A stretch of 64,000 nt of DNA from Sandaracinaceae bacterium (GTDB lineage: Bacteria; Myxococcota_A; Polyangia; Polyangiales; Houyiibacteriaceae). Shown piece after piece: positions 34,302 to 43,800 of this stretch. The translations under genes and the position numbers were made by a program. The notes beneath the pieces were generated by a model that did no database searches, was not told the DNA's origin, and was given only the letters and a program-made list of their open reading frames with translations. Positions within the stretch are counted from its first letter, which is position 1. Each line of letters begins with the position of its first letter. Where the stretch lies: the NCBI GenBank assembly GCA_020633055.1, contig JACKEJ010000008.1, forward strand, positions 1-64,000, given 5' to 3'.

Positions 34302-35703
34302 GCGCCACGAGCACCTCGTCGTACACGCCGCCGAAGTCGCCGTTCGACATCAGCACCACGACGTCGCCCGGCTGCGCGTGGGCAGCCACGCGCGCCGCGA
34401 CGGACGCCGTGTCAGGGGTGGCCTCGGCGACGCGACCCTGCCGCGTGAGCTCGGTGACGATGGCCTGCACGTCGAGCCGCTGCTCGGCGGGGATCTCGGG
34501 GCGGCCCACGGGCGCGATGAGCGACACGTCCGCGGGCATGAACGCAGCCGGGTACTCGTCTTGGTGCATGCGGCGCGAGGCGGTGGCGCTGCGCGGCTCG
34601 AAGGCCGCGATGAGCTTGCCGCGCGGGTGCAGGCTACGCAGCCCCCGTAGCGTCTCACGCACAGCGGTGGGGTGATGCGCGAAGTCCTCGTACACATACA
34701 CGCCCCCCGCGACCCCCAGCAGCTCCTGGCGACGCTTGACCCCGGCCAGCTGCGGGACCGTCTCGAGCACGGGCCCGAGCCCCAGGCCCGCGCCCTCCAC
34801 GGCGGCGATGACCGCGGCCAGCACGTTGCGCGCGTTGTGGGCGCCCGAGAGCGGTGAGTAGACGCGCGAGAGGAACGAGCCCCCACCGAAGAGGTCGAAC
34901 GCCTGCGCGCCTGCTTCGACGGAGGCCAGCGCGGCGGAATAGATGGGTGCGACGTCGCCGCAGTCGTCGTTCGCGAGCGCGTAGAAGCGGACCGGACAGC
35001 GCGCCTGTCGCGCGAGGGCGCACACCTCGGGGTCGCCGGCGTAGGCCACGAGGAGCCCGTCCTCCGGGATGCGCGCGATGAGCCCCTCGAACGCGGCGCG
35101 GTACGACGCGAGGTCGGGGTAGATGTCCACGTGGTCGTGCTCGACGGACGTGAGGATCACGACGCGTGGGTTGTACTGCCAGAACTTGGGGCTCTTCTCG
35201 AAGTAGGCGCTGTCGTACTCGTCGCCCTCGATGACGAAGGGCGCCCCCGCCCGACCCAGGCGCGCGGCGCGATCGAAGCCACGCGGCACCCCGCCGATCA
35301 GGAAGCCAGGGTCGGCCCCGCCAGCGTGGAGCAGCTGCGCGAGGATGGCGGTGGTGGTGGTCTTGCCGTGCGTGCCAGCGACGACGTAGCCCGGCCGGTC
35401 CTGCAGGAAGAGCTCGTTCAGCGTCCCCGGGAACGACATGCAGCGCAGCCCGCGCTCGTGCGCTGCGACCGCTTCGGGGTTGTCGCGGCGGCACACGTTC
35501 CCCACCACCACCAGGTCGGGCGCCGGGTCGAGGTTCGCTGCGTCCCAGCCTGGCAGCGCGCGCACGCCCCATGCGGCGAGTGCCGGACCCATCGGGGGAT
35601 AGAACGCGCGGTCCGATCCGGACACGTCGTGTCCCGCGTCGCGCAGCAGCCCGGCGAGCGCGCCCATGCCTGTCCCGCAGACACCGATCAGGTGGATGTG
35701 CAT
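34273..35703 (-). CDS. mpl: UDP-N-acetylmuramate:L-alanyl-gamma-D-glutamyl-meso-diaminopimelate ligase
   Basis: 476 residues, close to the usual 450-460. Mur-ligase signatures are clear: an N-terminal Rossmann strand HLIGVCGTGMGALAGLLRDAG, the ATP loop GTHGKTTTT (110-117), the Lys/Glu region FVIEGDEYDSAYFEKSPKF that separates Mpl from MurC, and HNARNVLAAV plus FAHHPTAVRETL in the C-terminal half. It joins recovered tripeptide to UDP-MurNAc during peptidoglycan recycling in the cytoplasm. Start ATG 35701-35703 follows directly from the conserved MHIHLIGV opening. It overlaps the convergent gene ending at 34301. Confidence 0.95.
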   Translation of the reverse strand: MHIHLIGVCGTGMGALAGLLRDAGHDVSGSDRAFYPPMGPALAAWGVRALPGWDAANLDPAPDLVVVGNVCRRDNPEAVAAHERGLRCMSFPGTLNELFLQDRPGYVVAGTHGKTTTTAILAQLLHAGGADPGFLIGGVPRGFDRAARLGRAGAPFVIEGDEYDSAYFEKSPKFWQYNPRVVILTSVEHDHVDIYPDLASYRAAFEGLIARIPEDGLLVAYAGDPEVCALARQARCPVRFYALANDDCGDVAPIYSAALASVEAGAQAFDLFGGGSFLSRVYSPLSGAHNARNVLAAVIAAVEGAGLGLGPVLETVPQLAGVKRRQELLGVAGGVYVYEDFAHHPTAVRETLRGLRSLHPRGKLIAAFEPRSATASRRMHQDEYPAAFMPADVSLIAPVGRPEIPAEQRLDVQAIVTELTRQGRVAEATPDTASVAARVAAHAQPGDVVVLMSNGDFGGVYDEVLVALTPVVPAPG

Positions 35704-35850
35704 CGCCGCGGAGCGTAGCAGCAACCGTGATCGGCGTCGGTCGAAGGATGGTGCAGGGGACGCGATGCCTCGATGGTTCTGCGACCGAAGCGGGCGGCGA
35801 GTGGGCATCGGGCTGCCAGCGAGAGGAAGGGAGGGTTGGAGAGCGGACTG

Positions 35851-37140
35851 CTAGCGCACGTGGACCGTCTCGAACTGCAGCGTGCCGTGCAGGTCGTAGA
35901 AGCGCGCGATGAGCGTGTCCCCGCGGATCTCACCCCAGAAGAACCCGGGGGTGCTGTCGTCGTTGAACGGCCCGTCGTGGCGCAGCCCCCCGCCGAACAG
36001 ACGCCCCCGGAAGTCCGTGGTCTTGGCGGCCGCGCCCGAGACGACGTGCTGCGTCCCGCACGCCATCGGCAGCCACTGACGGTTGTGGTCGTGGCCCGAG
36101 AAGTAGATGTCCACGTTGCCGCAGATCTCCTGTTCGAAGAACGACTTCACCGTGCCGCCGCTGACGATGGGCACGCCCGGAATGCCCTCGTAGAGCCCCG
36201 CGTCGCCGTGCTTTCCGTTGCTGATGTAGGGATGGTGACCGAAGGCGATTACCCAGTCTGTGTCGGCGTTCGCGATGGCTTCTCGGACGAAGCTACGCTG
36301 TGCGGCGACGTCGTGGCTCCACATGAGCGCGTTGGTGTCGAGCCCGACGAACGTCACGTGCTCGCGCACGAACGCGTAGAACTCGTGGGGCATGGTCCAC
36401 TTGTCGCTCACGTTGGTGTAGTCGACCTGGATGGCGCCCCGCCAGAACTCGAAGCCCGCACCGCCGAGCCCGCCGGAGTCGTGGTTGCCGAGAACGACGT
36501 AGAAGGGGATGTCGAGCTCGGCGTAGGGCATCTCGAACTTGGTGTCGAACTGCATGTCTTCGAGCGAGGAGACCCCGTCGTCGTAGAAGTTGTCGCCGAG
36601 ATACAGCGCCAGATCGCAGCCCAGCTCGCAGCACCGCTCCGCCATCGCGTGACCCACCTGGTACTGCGCGTCGTTCCCTTCCCCTCCGTCGCCGAGCGCG
36701 ACGAAGCGCACGACCCCGGGCGTGGGCGGCGCGCACAGGCTCATGAGCGGGCCCCCGTCCACGCCCTGGTCGACGCCCGCGTCCGCCCCCTGGTCGGTGC
36801 CCGCGTCGAGCGGACCGTGACCCAGGTCGGTCCCGTGGTCCGGGCTCGTGGCCTGGTCGGGGCCACCCGCATCCACGCCAGCGTCGTGAGGCAGCATCCC
36901 GACGTCTGCGAGGCCCGCGTCGATGCCCCCCGCGTCGCGCGACCCGGGGCCCGCAGCGTCGGGCGTCGTCCCCGCGTCATGGTGAGCGCCACCGTCGAGC
37001 GCCACGCCGCCGTCGCGCGCAGCCCCGCCGGCATCGGTCCCCTCCGGGTCGAACGGGCTGCCCCCCGTGCATCCGGGCGCGTGGGTCACGCACGCGAGGG
37101 CTACGAGGACGTACCGGGTTCTCCACTTGTGCTCTCTCAT
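35851..37140 (-). CDS. Lipoprotein metallophosphoesterase (purple-acid-phosphatase-like) with Asp-Ala-Gly linker
   Basis: 429 residues from ATG 37138-37140. A short signal ends at Ala-Pro-Gly-Cys (about 21-24). Residues 30-130 are low complexity, with many Asp-Ala-Gly and Asp-Gly-Gly units, a linker style common in Myxococcota surface proteins. The calcineurin-like domain follows: VALGDGG, LYLGDNFYDDG, VVLGNHDSGG, FGHHPY and FSGHDHNRQW give the full set of metal ligands. It would hydrolyse phosphate esters at the cell surface or in the periplasm; the closest-looking group is acid phosphatase/tartrate-resistant-type. The gene appears monocistronic. Confidence 0.9.
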   Translation of the reverse strand: MREHKWRTRYVLVALACVTHAPGCTGGSPFDPEGTDAGGAARDGGVALDGGAHHDAGTTPDAAGPGSRDAGGIDAGLADVGMLPHDAGVDAGGPDQATSPDHGTDLGHGPLDAGTDQGADAGVDQGVDGGPLMSLCAPPTPGVVRFVALGDGGEGNDAQYQVGHAMAERCCELGCDLALYLGDNFYDDGVSSLEDMQFDTKFEMPYAELDIPFYVVLGNHDSGGLGGAGFEFWRGAIQVDYTNVSDKWTMPHEFYAFVREHVTFVGLDTNALMWSHDVAAQRSFVREAIANADTDWVIAFGHHPYISNGKHGDAGLYEGIPGVPIVSGGTVKSFFEQEICGNVDIYFSGHDHNRQWLPMACGTQHVVSGAAAKTTDFRGRLFGGGLRHDGPFNDDSTPGFFWGEIRGDTLIARFYDLHGTLQFETVHVR

Positions 37141-37338
37141 CACCACGACTCCGCTGGTCCGGGGTGGCTCGCGACGCTGCAGAACGGCTCCGCGCGCGAG
37201 CCACGTTCGCGACGCGACGGACTGTGCGCCCCGGCGGCGCCCGACACCCGCGACAGTTGGTGCCCCCGCGTGACGTGCACGCACGCGTCGTGGCAGACGC
37301 GTGACCCGCGCGCCGTCAGCCTTGTGGCCGACTCGTTG

Positions 37339-38118
37339 CTAACGCCCCAGCAGCTCTTGCGCCGCGACGGCAAGACATGCCACCACGACCAGCACCGCGA
37401 CGAAGCGCTTGAGCTTCTTCGGGTCGGCCTCGACCGCATACCTCACGCCGAGCACGGACCCGATGGACGTGGCCACGGCGAGCACGAGGGCGGGCACCCA
37501 CGCGACCTGGTCGCGCGCGATGAACACCACGAGCGACGCGGCGCCGAAGCCCAGCGTGCACAAGAGCTTGAGCGCGTTGGCCCGGACCATGTCGTAGTGC
37601 AGCGTCCCCGCCAGCACCATCAGCAGCACGAACCCCACACCGGCCTGCACGAACCCGCCGTACAGCCCCGCCACGAACAGCCCCACCATGGCGCGCGGGT
37701 GGTCGGACGCGCGGCGTGGCACGGCCCCCTCGGGCGCGATGGCCGCGGGCCGCACGACCATGAGCACGGCCATGCCGCCCATGGTGACGAGCAGCACGGG
37801 CTTCAGGAGCCACACGGGAAAGTACGACGCCAGCAGCGCGCCGATGACCGCGCCGATGAGCGTGGGCGCGGCGATGTCGCGGATGGCCCCGGTGTCGAGC
37901 TTCCCGTCTCGGTGGAAGCTGTACGCCCCGGACGCGGCCTGCGAGAACACGGCCACGCGGTTGCTGGCGTTGGCGATGTCGGCCGGCAGCCCGAGCGCCA
38001 TCAGCGCTGGGACGGTCAGCATGCTGCCCCCGCCGGCGAGCGTGTTGACGAACCCCGCGACCAGCCCGGCGAGCATCATCAGGGCCAGCAGGCCCACATC
38101 GTAGGAGGCAAAGGTCAT
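37339..38118 (-). CDS. TauE/SafE family permease (sulfite/organosulfur anion exporter-like)
   Basis: 259 residues from ATG 38116-38118, with seven to eight predicted membrane helices. The family repeats are visible: AGFVNTLAGGGSMLTVPALMALGLP in the first half and GLYGGFVQAGVGFVLLMVL in the second, each with the Gly-rich helix break. Substrates in the family include sulfite, sulfoacetate and other small anions; a carboxylate would also fit next to the lyase genes, but that is a guess. It is divergent from the malyl-CoA-lyase-like gene at 38212, sharing a 93-bp promoter region. Confidence 0.9.
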   Translation of the reverse strand: MTFASYDVGLLALMMLAGLVAGFVNTLAGGGSMLTVPALMALGLPADIANASNRVAVFSQAASGAYSFHRDGKLDTGAIRDIAAPTLIGAVIGALLASYFPVWLLKPVLLVTMGGMAVLMVVRPAAIAPEGAVPRRASDHPRAMVGLFVAGLYGGFVQAGVGFVLLMVLAGTLHYDMVRANALKLLCTLGFGAASLVVFIARDQVAWVPALVLAVATSIGSVLGVRYAVEADPKKLKRFVAVLVVVACLAVAAQELLGR

Positions 38119-38211
38119 GGGGAGCACGGGGGCGGGTGTAGCGCAGATGAGCCCGAGGCAGAATGCTACGGGCGCTGGCACATTCTGCGCCTCGCGTCTA
38201 TATGCCGAGGC

Positions 38212-39261
38212 ATGCGCAGCCCCAAGCACTTCTTCGCCCCGCTCGCCATCGGCGCCCCCGCTCCCCTGCGTGAGGTGCCGTTCAAGCCGTCGCGGATGAT
38301 CCACTTCTTCGACCCGAGCAACGCCAAGATGGCGGTCAAGGTGCCGGACATCGCCAAGCAGACGGACGTGCTGCTGGGGAACCTGGAAGACGCCGTCGCG
38401 TCGGACAAGAAGCTGGCCGCGCGCGAGGGCTTCATCCAGATCGCGAAGGCCACCGACTTCGGCGACTGCCAGCTGTGGACGCGCGTGAACAGCCTGGACA
38501 GCCCGTGGTTCCTGGACGACGTCACGGAGATCGTCACGCAGGTCGGCGACAAGCTGGACGTGCTGATGGTGCCCAAGGTCGAGGGCGCCTGGGACATCCA
38601 CTACGTGGACCGGCTGCTCGCGCAGCTCGAGGCCCGCGCTGGGCTGAAGAAGCCCATCCTGGTGCATGCCATCCTCGAGACCGCGCTGGGCGTGGCGAAC
38701 GTCGAAGAGATCGCCAGCGCCAGCCCGCGCATGCAGGGGCTCAGCCTGGGGCCCGCCGACCTGGCCGCCTCGCGCCGCATGAAGACCACCCGCGTGGGCG
38801 GCGGTCACCCCGGCTACCTCGTGCGTGCCGACCCGGACGCGGACAACGCCGAGGCCCCGCGCACCACGGCGCAGCAGGACCTCTGGCACTACACGCTCGC
38901 GCGCATGGTCGACGCCTGCGCCTCCAACGGCATCCTCCCCTACTACGGGCCCTTCGGTGACATCAAGGACGTGGTCGCCTGCGAGGACCAGTTCCGCAAC
39001 GCGTTCCTGCTGGGCTGCGTCGGCGCGTGGTCGCTGCACCCGGTGCAGATCGGCATCGCCAAGAAGGTCTTCTCGCCGCCCGTGGACGAGGTGCTGTGGG
39101 CCAAGCGCGTCATCGCCGAGATGGGCGACGGCACGGGCGCCGTCATGATCGACGGCAAGATGCAGGACGACGCCACCGTGAAGCAGTGCAAGGTCATGGT
39201 GGACCTCGCCACCATGCTGGCCGAGAAGGACGCCGACCTGCGCGCGGCCTACGGCTTCTGA
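38212..39261 (+). CDS. mcl: (S)-malyl-CoA/beta-methylmalyl-CoA lyase (HpcH/HpaI-CitE superfamily)
   Basis: 349 residues, the length of the Chloroflexus-type enzyme, which from memory it resembles along its whole length (PLAIGAPAPLREVPFKPSRM, GNLEDAV, HAILETALGVANVEEI, SLGPADLAASRRMKTTRVGG, AVMIDGKMQDDAT). Glu59/Asp60 and the Glu of HAILET are expected Mg and acid residues. It cleaves malyl-CoA to acetyl-CoA and glyoxylate, and beta-methylmalyl-CoA to propionyl-CoA and glyoxylate, reversibly. It is followed 64 bp later by a second CitE-like gene. An acyl-CoA carboxylase that could use the propionyl-CoA lies at 26841-31333. Confidence 0.88.
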   Translation: MRSPKHFFAPLAIGAPAPLREVPFKPSRMIHFFDPSNAKMAVKVPDIAKQTDVLLGNLEDAVASDKKLAAREGFIQIAKATDFGDCQLWTRVNSLDSPWFLDDVTEIVTQVGDKLDVLMVPKVEGAWDIHYVDRLLAQLEARAGLKKPILVHAILETALGVANVEEIASASPRMQGLSLGPADLAASRRMKTTRVGGGHPGYLVRADPDADNAEAPRTTAQQDLWHYTLARMVDACASNGILPYYGPFGDIKDVVACEDQFRNAFLLGCVGAWSLHPVQIGIAKKVFSPPVDEVLWAKRVIAEMGDGTGAVMIDGKMQDDATVKQCKVMVDLATMLAEKDADLRAAYGF

Positions 39262-39325
39262 GCCGCGCTTCTCGCGCACGCACCGAACGAACGACAGACC
39301 CGCTCGACCCGAGGACAAGACACCC

Positions 39326-40204
39326 ATGGCCGCCACCGCAAGACCCCGTCGCTCCGTGCTCTACATGCCGGGCAGCAACGCCCGCGCGCTCGAGAAGGCG
39401 CGCAGCATCCCCGCCGACGCGCTCATCCTCGACCTGGAAGACGCCGTCGCGCCCGACATGAAGGCCACCGGCCGCCAACAGATCGTGGACGCCGTGCGCG
39501 CCGGGGGCTACGGCCGCCGCGAGCTGGTGCTGCGCGTCAACAGCCTGAACACGCCGTGGGGCTACGACGACCTCGTGGCCGCCGCGAGCTCGGGCGTGGA
39601 CGCCGTGCTGCTGCCCAAGGTGGAGAGCGCCGACGCCGTGCGTCTGGCCGAGCAGGTGCTGGTGGCCCACGGCGCGCCCAGCACGCTGGGCATCTGGACC
39701 ATGATGGAGACCCCGCGCGGCATGCTGCACGCGGAGGACATCGCCGACAGCACCCCGCGCATGGCCGCGTTCGTCATGGGCACCAGCGACCTCGCGAAGG
39801 ATCTGCACTGCGCCCACACGCCGATGCGCCTGCCGATGATCACGTCCCTGGGGCTGTGCATGCTCGCCGGTCGCGCGGCGGGTCTGGCCGTGCTGGACGG
39901 CGTCTACCTGGACCTCAACGACGACGAGGGCTTCGCGGCCAGCGCACGCCAGGGGGCCGAGCTGGGCTTCGACGGCAAGACGCTGATCCACCCCAAGACC
40001 GTCGCCGCCGCCAACGAGGCCTTCGCGCCGAGCGCGGACGAGATCGCCTTCAGCCGCAAGATCATCGCGGCCCACGCGGAGGCCGAGGCCGCCGGCAAGG
40101 GCGTGCTGGTGGTGGACGGCAAGCTCATCGAGAACCTGCACGTCGAGAACGCGCGGCGTCTGGTCGCCCTCAGCGAGGCCATCGAGGCCATGGCCGCGGG
40201 CTGA
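39326..40204 (+). CDS. CitE-like enzyme, probable (3S)-malyl-CoA thioesterase or citramalyl-CoA lyase
   Basis: 292 residues from ATG 39326. The CitE/HpcH fold is clear: RSVLYMPGSNARALEKARS, LILDLEDAVAPD (Mg ligand and Arg partner), RVNSLNTPWGYDD, METPRGMLHAE and MGTSDLAKDL. It is shorter than the neighbouring lyase and belongs to the CitE/Mcl2-like size class. In Rhodobacter the pair Mcl1 (lyase) and Mcl2 (thioesterase) carry out the two steps in the ethylmalonyl-CoA pathway, and adjacency here suggests the same division, but sequence alone cannot separate thioesterase from lyase. A 60-bp tandem duplication covers its 3' end. Confidence 0.85.
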   Translation: MAATARPRRSVLYMPGSNARALEKARSIPADALILDLEDAVAPDMKATGRQQIVDAVRAGGYGRRELVLRVNSLNTPWGYDDLVAAASSGVDAVLLPKVESADAVRLAEQVLVAHGAPSTLGIWTMMETPRGMLHAEDIADSTPRMAAFVMGTSDLAKDLHCAHTPMRLPMITSLGLCMLAGRAAGLAVLDGVYLDLNDDEGFAASARQGAELGFDGKTLIHPKTVAAANEAFAPSADEIAFSRKIIAAHAEAEAAGKGVLVVDGKLIENLHVENARRLVALSEAIEAMAAG

Positions 40205-40292
40205 GCGCGCGGAGGCTCAGTCCAAGCGCACCGCGAGGCCATCGAGGCCATGGCCGCAGGCTGAGCACCCGGACGCTCAGTCCAGGCGCTCG
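40173..40292. repeat. 60-bp tandem duplication over the tail-to-tail gene junction
   Basis: Two copies, 40173-40232 and 40233-40292, each contain GCGAGGCCATCGAGGCCATG, the TGAGC stop of the plus-strand CitE-like gene and the TCAGTCCA stop of the minus-strand lipoprotein gene. The copies differ by a handful of bases. The unit is 20 codons long and so keeps both frames: copy 1 ends the plus gene, copy 2 ends the minus gene, and the redundant half-copies are non-coding. Confidence 0.85.
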
Positions 40293-40834
40293 TGGTAGGC
40301 GCGGAGGTCTTCCTCGGTTGGAGCGCTCGGGCGCGCCGTCGGCACGTCGGTCAATCGGATGACGAGGGCGCTGCGATGCGCGCCACGGGCCGTCACCAGC
40401 ACATCCATGCGGTAGGCCGTGCCCGACGGCCGCAGGGGTGTGGCGCCGAGGAAGCTGGCGCCCTGCCCGTGCGGATCCACTTGGCCCGTGAACAGGCGCG
40501 GACCGAAGTACTGCACCAGCTTCGCGGCCGGCACACGGGCGTCGAAGATGTGGCGGTGGTTCCCTTGCTGCTCGTTCTCCAGCCCACGCGGGAGGGTGAG
40601 CCCGCCGAGGACACGCTCGGACGGCAGCAGCCGACCCTCCGCGTCGTACAGCGGGTCCGGCGGCGCGGGGGGCGGCGTAGGCTCGGGGACACGCTCGTCG
40701 CTCGGCACGTCGCCCGTGTCCGTGGAGCCCGAGCCAGAGCAGCCGGACAACGCCCCCCCGAGGCCTCCTAGCGCGAAGAGCAGGAGCACCGAGAGGGGGC
40801 GGAGTCGACGAGACGCGGGGGGCACGCACACCAT
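40277..40834 (-). CDS. Lipoprotein of unknown function, distal to the pilin operon
   Basis: 185 residues from ATG 40832-40834. A basic n-region and hydrophobic core lead to the lipobox Leu-Ser-Gly-Cys (near residue 31), then a Ser/Gly/Thr/Asp/Pro linker to about 62. The remaining domain has a pattern VLGGLTLPRGLE...HIFDARVPAAKLVQYFGPRLFT that resembles small regulatory or binding folds but is not one I recognise. It begins 27 bp after the PilY1-like gene on the same strand, so it may be the last gene of the pilus operon. Its stop lies in a 60-bp duplication. Confidence 0.65.
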   Translation of the reverse strand: MVCVPPASRRLRPLSVLLLFALGGLGGALSGCSGSGSTDTGDVPSDERVPEPTPPPAPPDPLYDAEGRLLPSERVLGGLTLPRGLENEQQGNHRHIFDARVPAAKLVQYFGPRLFTGQVDPHGQGASFLGATPLRPSGTAYRMDVLVTARGAHRSALVIRLTDVPTARPSAPTEEDLRAYHERLD

Positions 40835-40860
40835 GACGCGGGAGGGTAGCGCGCCCGCGC

Positions 40861-43800
40861 TCACTCGACGCGACGAACCGCGCCGACCGTCTGCACTTGG
40901 ATGGGCGGCGCGGTGAGCGACAGACCGAGCGTCGCGACCGAGCCTCCGTCCGGTCCCCCCGAGCCCTGCCCGGAGATCTGCGCCACCAGCTCGAACTGGG
41001 GCGGCGAGGCGTCGGTCACATGGTAGCGCTGGGTGCTGCTGCCCACGTAGGGGTCGGTCTCGCTCACCTCGTTGGCCGCAGAGCAACGGGGCCGTGCCGC
41101 GATGCTGACACCCATCAGGAGCCCGTTCTCCAGCTGCTCGTACCCCGGCGTGGAGCTGTCGTACGCGATCAGGTCCGCGTTCCCGACGATGGGGTTCGGG
41201 AGCCGTCCGACGGGCTTGTGGATGTCACCGTCGTTGTCGATGTAGTCGACCGCCCACAGGCGGCTGTAGCCGAACGAGCACGCGTTGTCGGCCTCCACGT
41301 CAGTGGTGAAGCTGCCGAAGTAGACCACGCCGTTGAACAGCTCGAGCGGACCCGTGACCTGCTCACCCGGCCGCAGGGCGTCTTGCGCGTTCGACGCACC
41401 GTTCAGGATGTCCCAGTTCACCGCGACGTCGACGCCGGTCACCGTGAAGTTGCTGGGGTTGACGTTGATGGTCTCCGTCAGCGAGACCACACGGTTCACG
41501 GCGCCGCCGTCCTCGAGGAGATCCACGTTGCCGCTCGCCTGGATGATCACCACGCGTCCGTCCTCCTGCGTGGAGAGCAGCGGGGCGACATAGGCAGGCT
41601 GGCCCTGAGTCGCTCCGAGGCCGTGCGCCATGTCCCAGATGGCCTCGTAGTCCCAGTCGTCGGGGTTGGTGGACGAGAAGTCGAGGCGCCACAAGATGCC
41701 GTCGTGGTCGTTGAAGTAGGCCGCCTGCGCGTCGGAGCCCACGCTCCCTGGGAACACGGACACACCGCCGGTGAGAGGCGCGGGGAAGTCCGTGATCTCG
41801 CGGATGAGCTTGCCGCTCAGGACGTCTACGATGAACAGCGAGCGACCCACCGGGTCCCAGTTGCGGCGGCTGCCGCGCGGCGTGATGCCGCTGACGGTGT
41901 CTGGAATGTGACGCGGGTCCGACGGCGTGCTGGTGCCCGCGAGTGGCGCCCCGCCGTAGCCCCCGGGGAGGATGGCGACGGTGCGCTGATGCAGCGGCCC
42001 GGTCGAGAACTGCACGTTCACCTGGGCCAGGCGCGGCTGCCCGTAGGTCTGCCCCATGAGCGGGTTGGTGTACTGCCAGAGAAACTTGGGCGTGAACGGG
42101 TCGGTCACGTCGAGCGCGAAGTATCCGCGCGCGCCCTGCCGGAAGCCCATCACGAGCACGGTGCGCCACTCGGCCGCAGACCCCACGCCAGTGCGCGCCG
42201 TGATGACGTCCTGCACCACGGGGGTTCCGTCCAGCATCCACTGGTGGCTCGTCATGGTCTCCTCGAGCTCGTCCAGCAGGATGGGCGGGATGAAGCCCCA
42301 CAGCTCGGTGCCACCCGTGTACGCGGTGCTCACGCCCGCGGACGTGCGGGTGTAGTCGTCGGCCATGAACGCGTGCAGGATGCCGTCGTTCGTCCCCACG
42401 TAGAGCACGCGCGGTCGGTCACCCACGACCTGCCGGTACTCGTTGAATGTCTCGTCCGTGCGGTCCGCGCCGGGGGGGCCCACGACGGTGGGCGACGAGT
42501 GGTAGATGGAGCCCATGCGCTTGTCGGCGCGCGCCGTGCCGGCCTCTCCGAAGGTCCACGACAGCACCTCGTCCCGACGAGCCGTGGCGGCCGCCGCGAG
42601 GCCCAGGTGCTGCGGTGTGATGCTGACCGCGCTGAACGGAACCGGGGTGGACGTGGTGGAGACTGGGGTGGGTCCGAGCGCCGGGGGGGTGAGGCTGCCC
42701 GGGAGCGAGCTCCCCTCGCTGCCGATCAGGTGCCCGTTGATGTCGGCCGCGTCGGGCACGACGGTCCACAGCGTGCGTGTGCCTTGGGTGTTGAGCAGCT
42801 CGTGAAAGCGGTCGGTGCTGTCGATGGGCTGCGCGACCGGGTTCAGGCCGTCACACAGAAAGCGACGACGCTCGAGGACGCCCTGCCAGGGCTCGTAGCC
42901 CAGTGACACCACCGAGAAGCTGGGGTTGAAGCCGGTCTGGAACTGGTACTGCGCCCCGCCGCCGACGCTCGCCGCCGCAAACGCGGGCACGGTGCGGGTC
43001 GTGGTGCCAGGCGCCGTCTGGCGCAGGATCTCCTCGAAGTCCACGCGCAGGTCCGCCGCCGTGGAGGGGAAGCGCGCACAGTCACCGCCGCTCGTGGGGC
43101 AGGTCTCGCCTGCGGTCGCGATGGCGTTGAGCGTGGTGCGCGCGTCGGTGTCGTTCGTGCGGATGTTCATGCCGATGACGTAGAGGCCGTCGAGCGGCCC
43201 GGACGCGTCGGTCAGACGAGCCGCGGTCGTCTCGGGAGTGTCGTACGGGCAGCGGTCGACGCCCCCGCTGACGACGCCTCCGGACTCGGTCCCGCCGTAG
43301 TGCTCGCAGTAATAGGGGTGCCCACGGAAGTCCATGTTGGGGCGACCATCGGTGAGCAAGATGGCGAAGCGCTGGCGACACGCGCGATAGGGGTCGCCCG
43401 TCACGCCGTTGGAGGGGCGCACGTCGGGGTGGTTGGCGAAGTAGTACTCGAGGTCCTCGAACATGGCCGCCACGGGCGTGCCACCGTGCGGGCGCAGGCC
43501 CGGCGTGTTGAGCGTGGCCTGGATGGCCGCATTGATGACGGTGTGGTCGTCGCTGGGGACGCCGGGCGTGGCGCTCTCGAAGCCCACCGACACCAAGCGC
43601 CCCGCGGTCGCCGTCTCGCTGCGCGAGCCGCTGTTCACGCGGCGGTCGTTGTTGTCCGGACACCCGAAGTAGCGGAAGCCCTCGCTGGGCCCGTAGGAGA
43701 ACGCGCCCTCGACGCCGTTCGAGAGCGTCTCGTTGAACGACGCGTGCGGGATCAGCGCGCCATAGGGGATGTAGGTGGGGTGCGTGTCGAAGGTCATCAG

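Noticed and set aside
35773..38211. A very long open frame running in front of the malyl-CoA-lyase gene on the plus strand
   Set aside because: It is antisense to the metallophosphoesterase and TauE genes, has low-complexity Arg/His/Val composition, and the lyase family starts at 38212; high GC produces such frames by chance.
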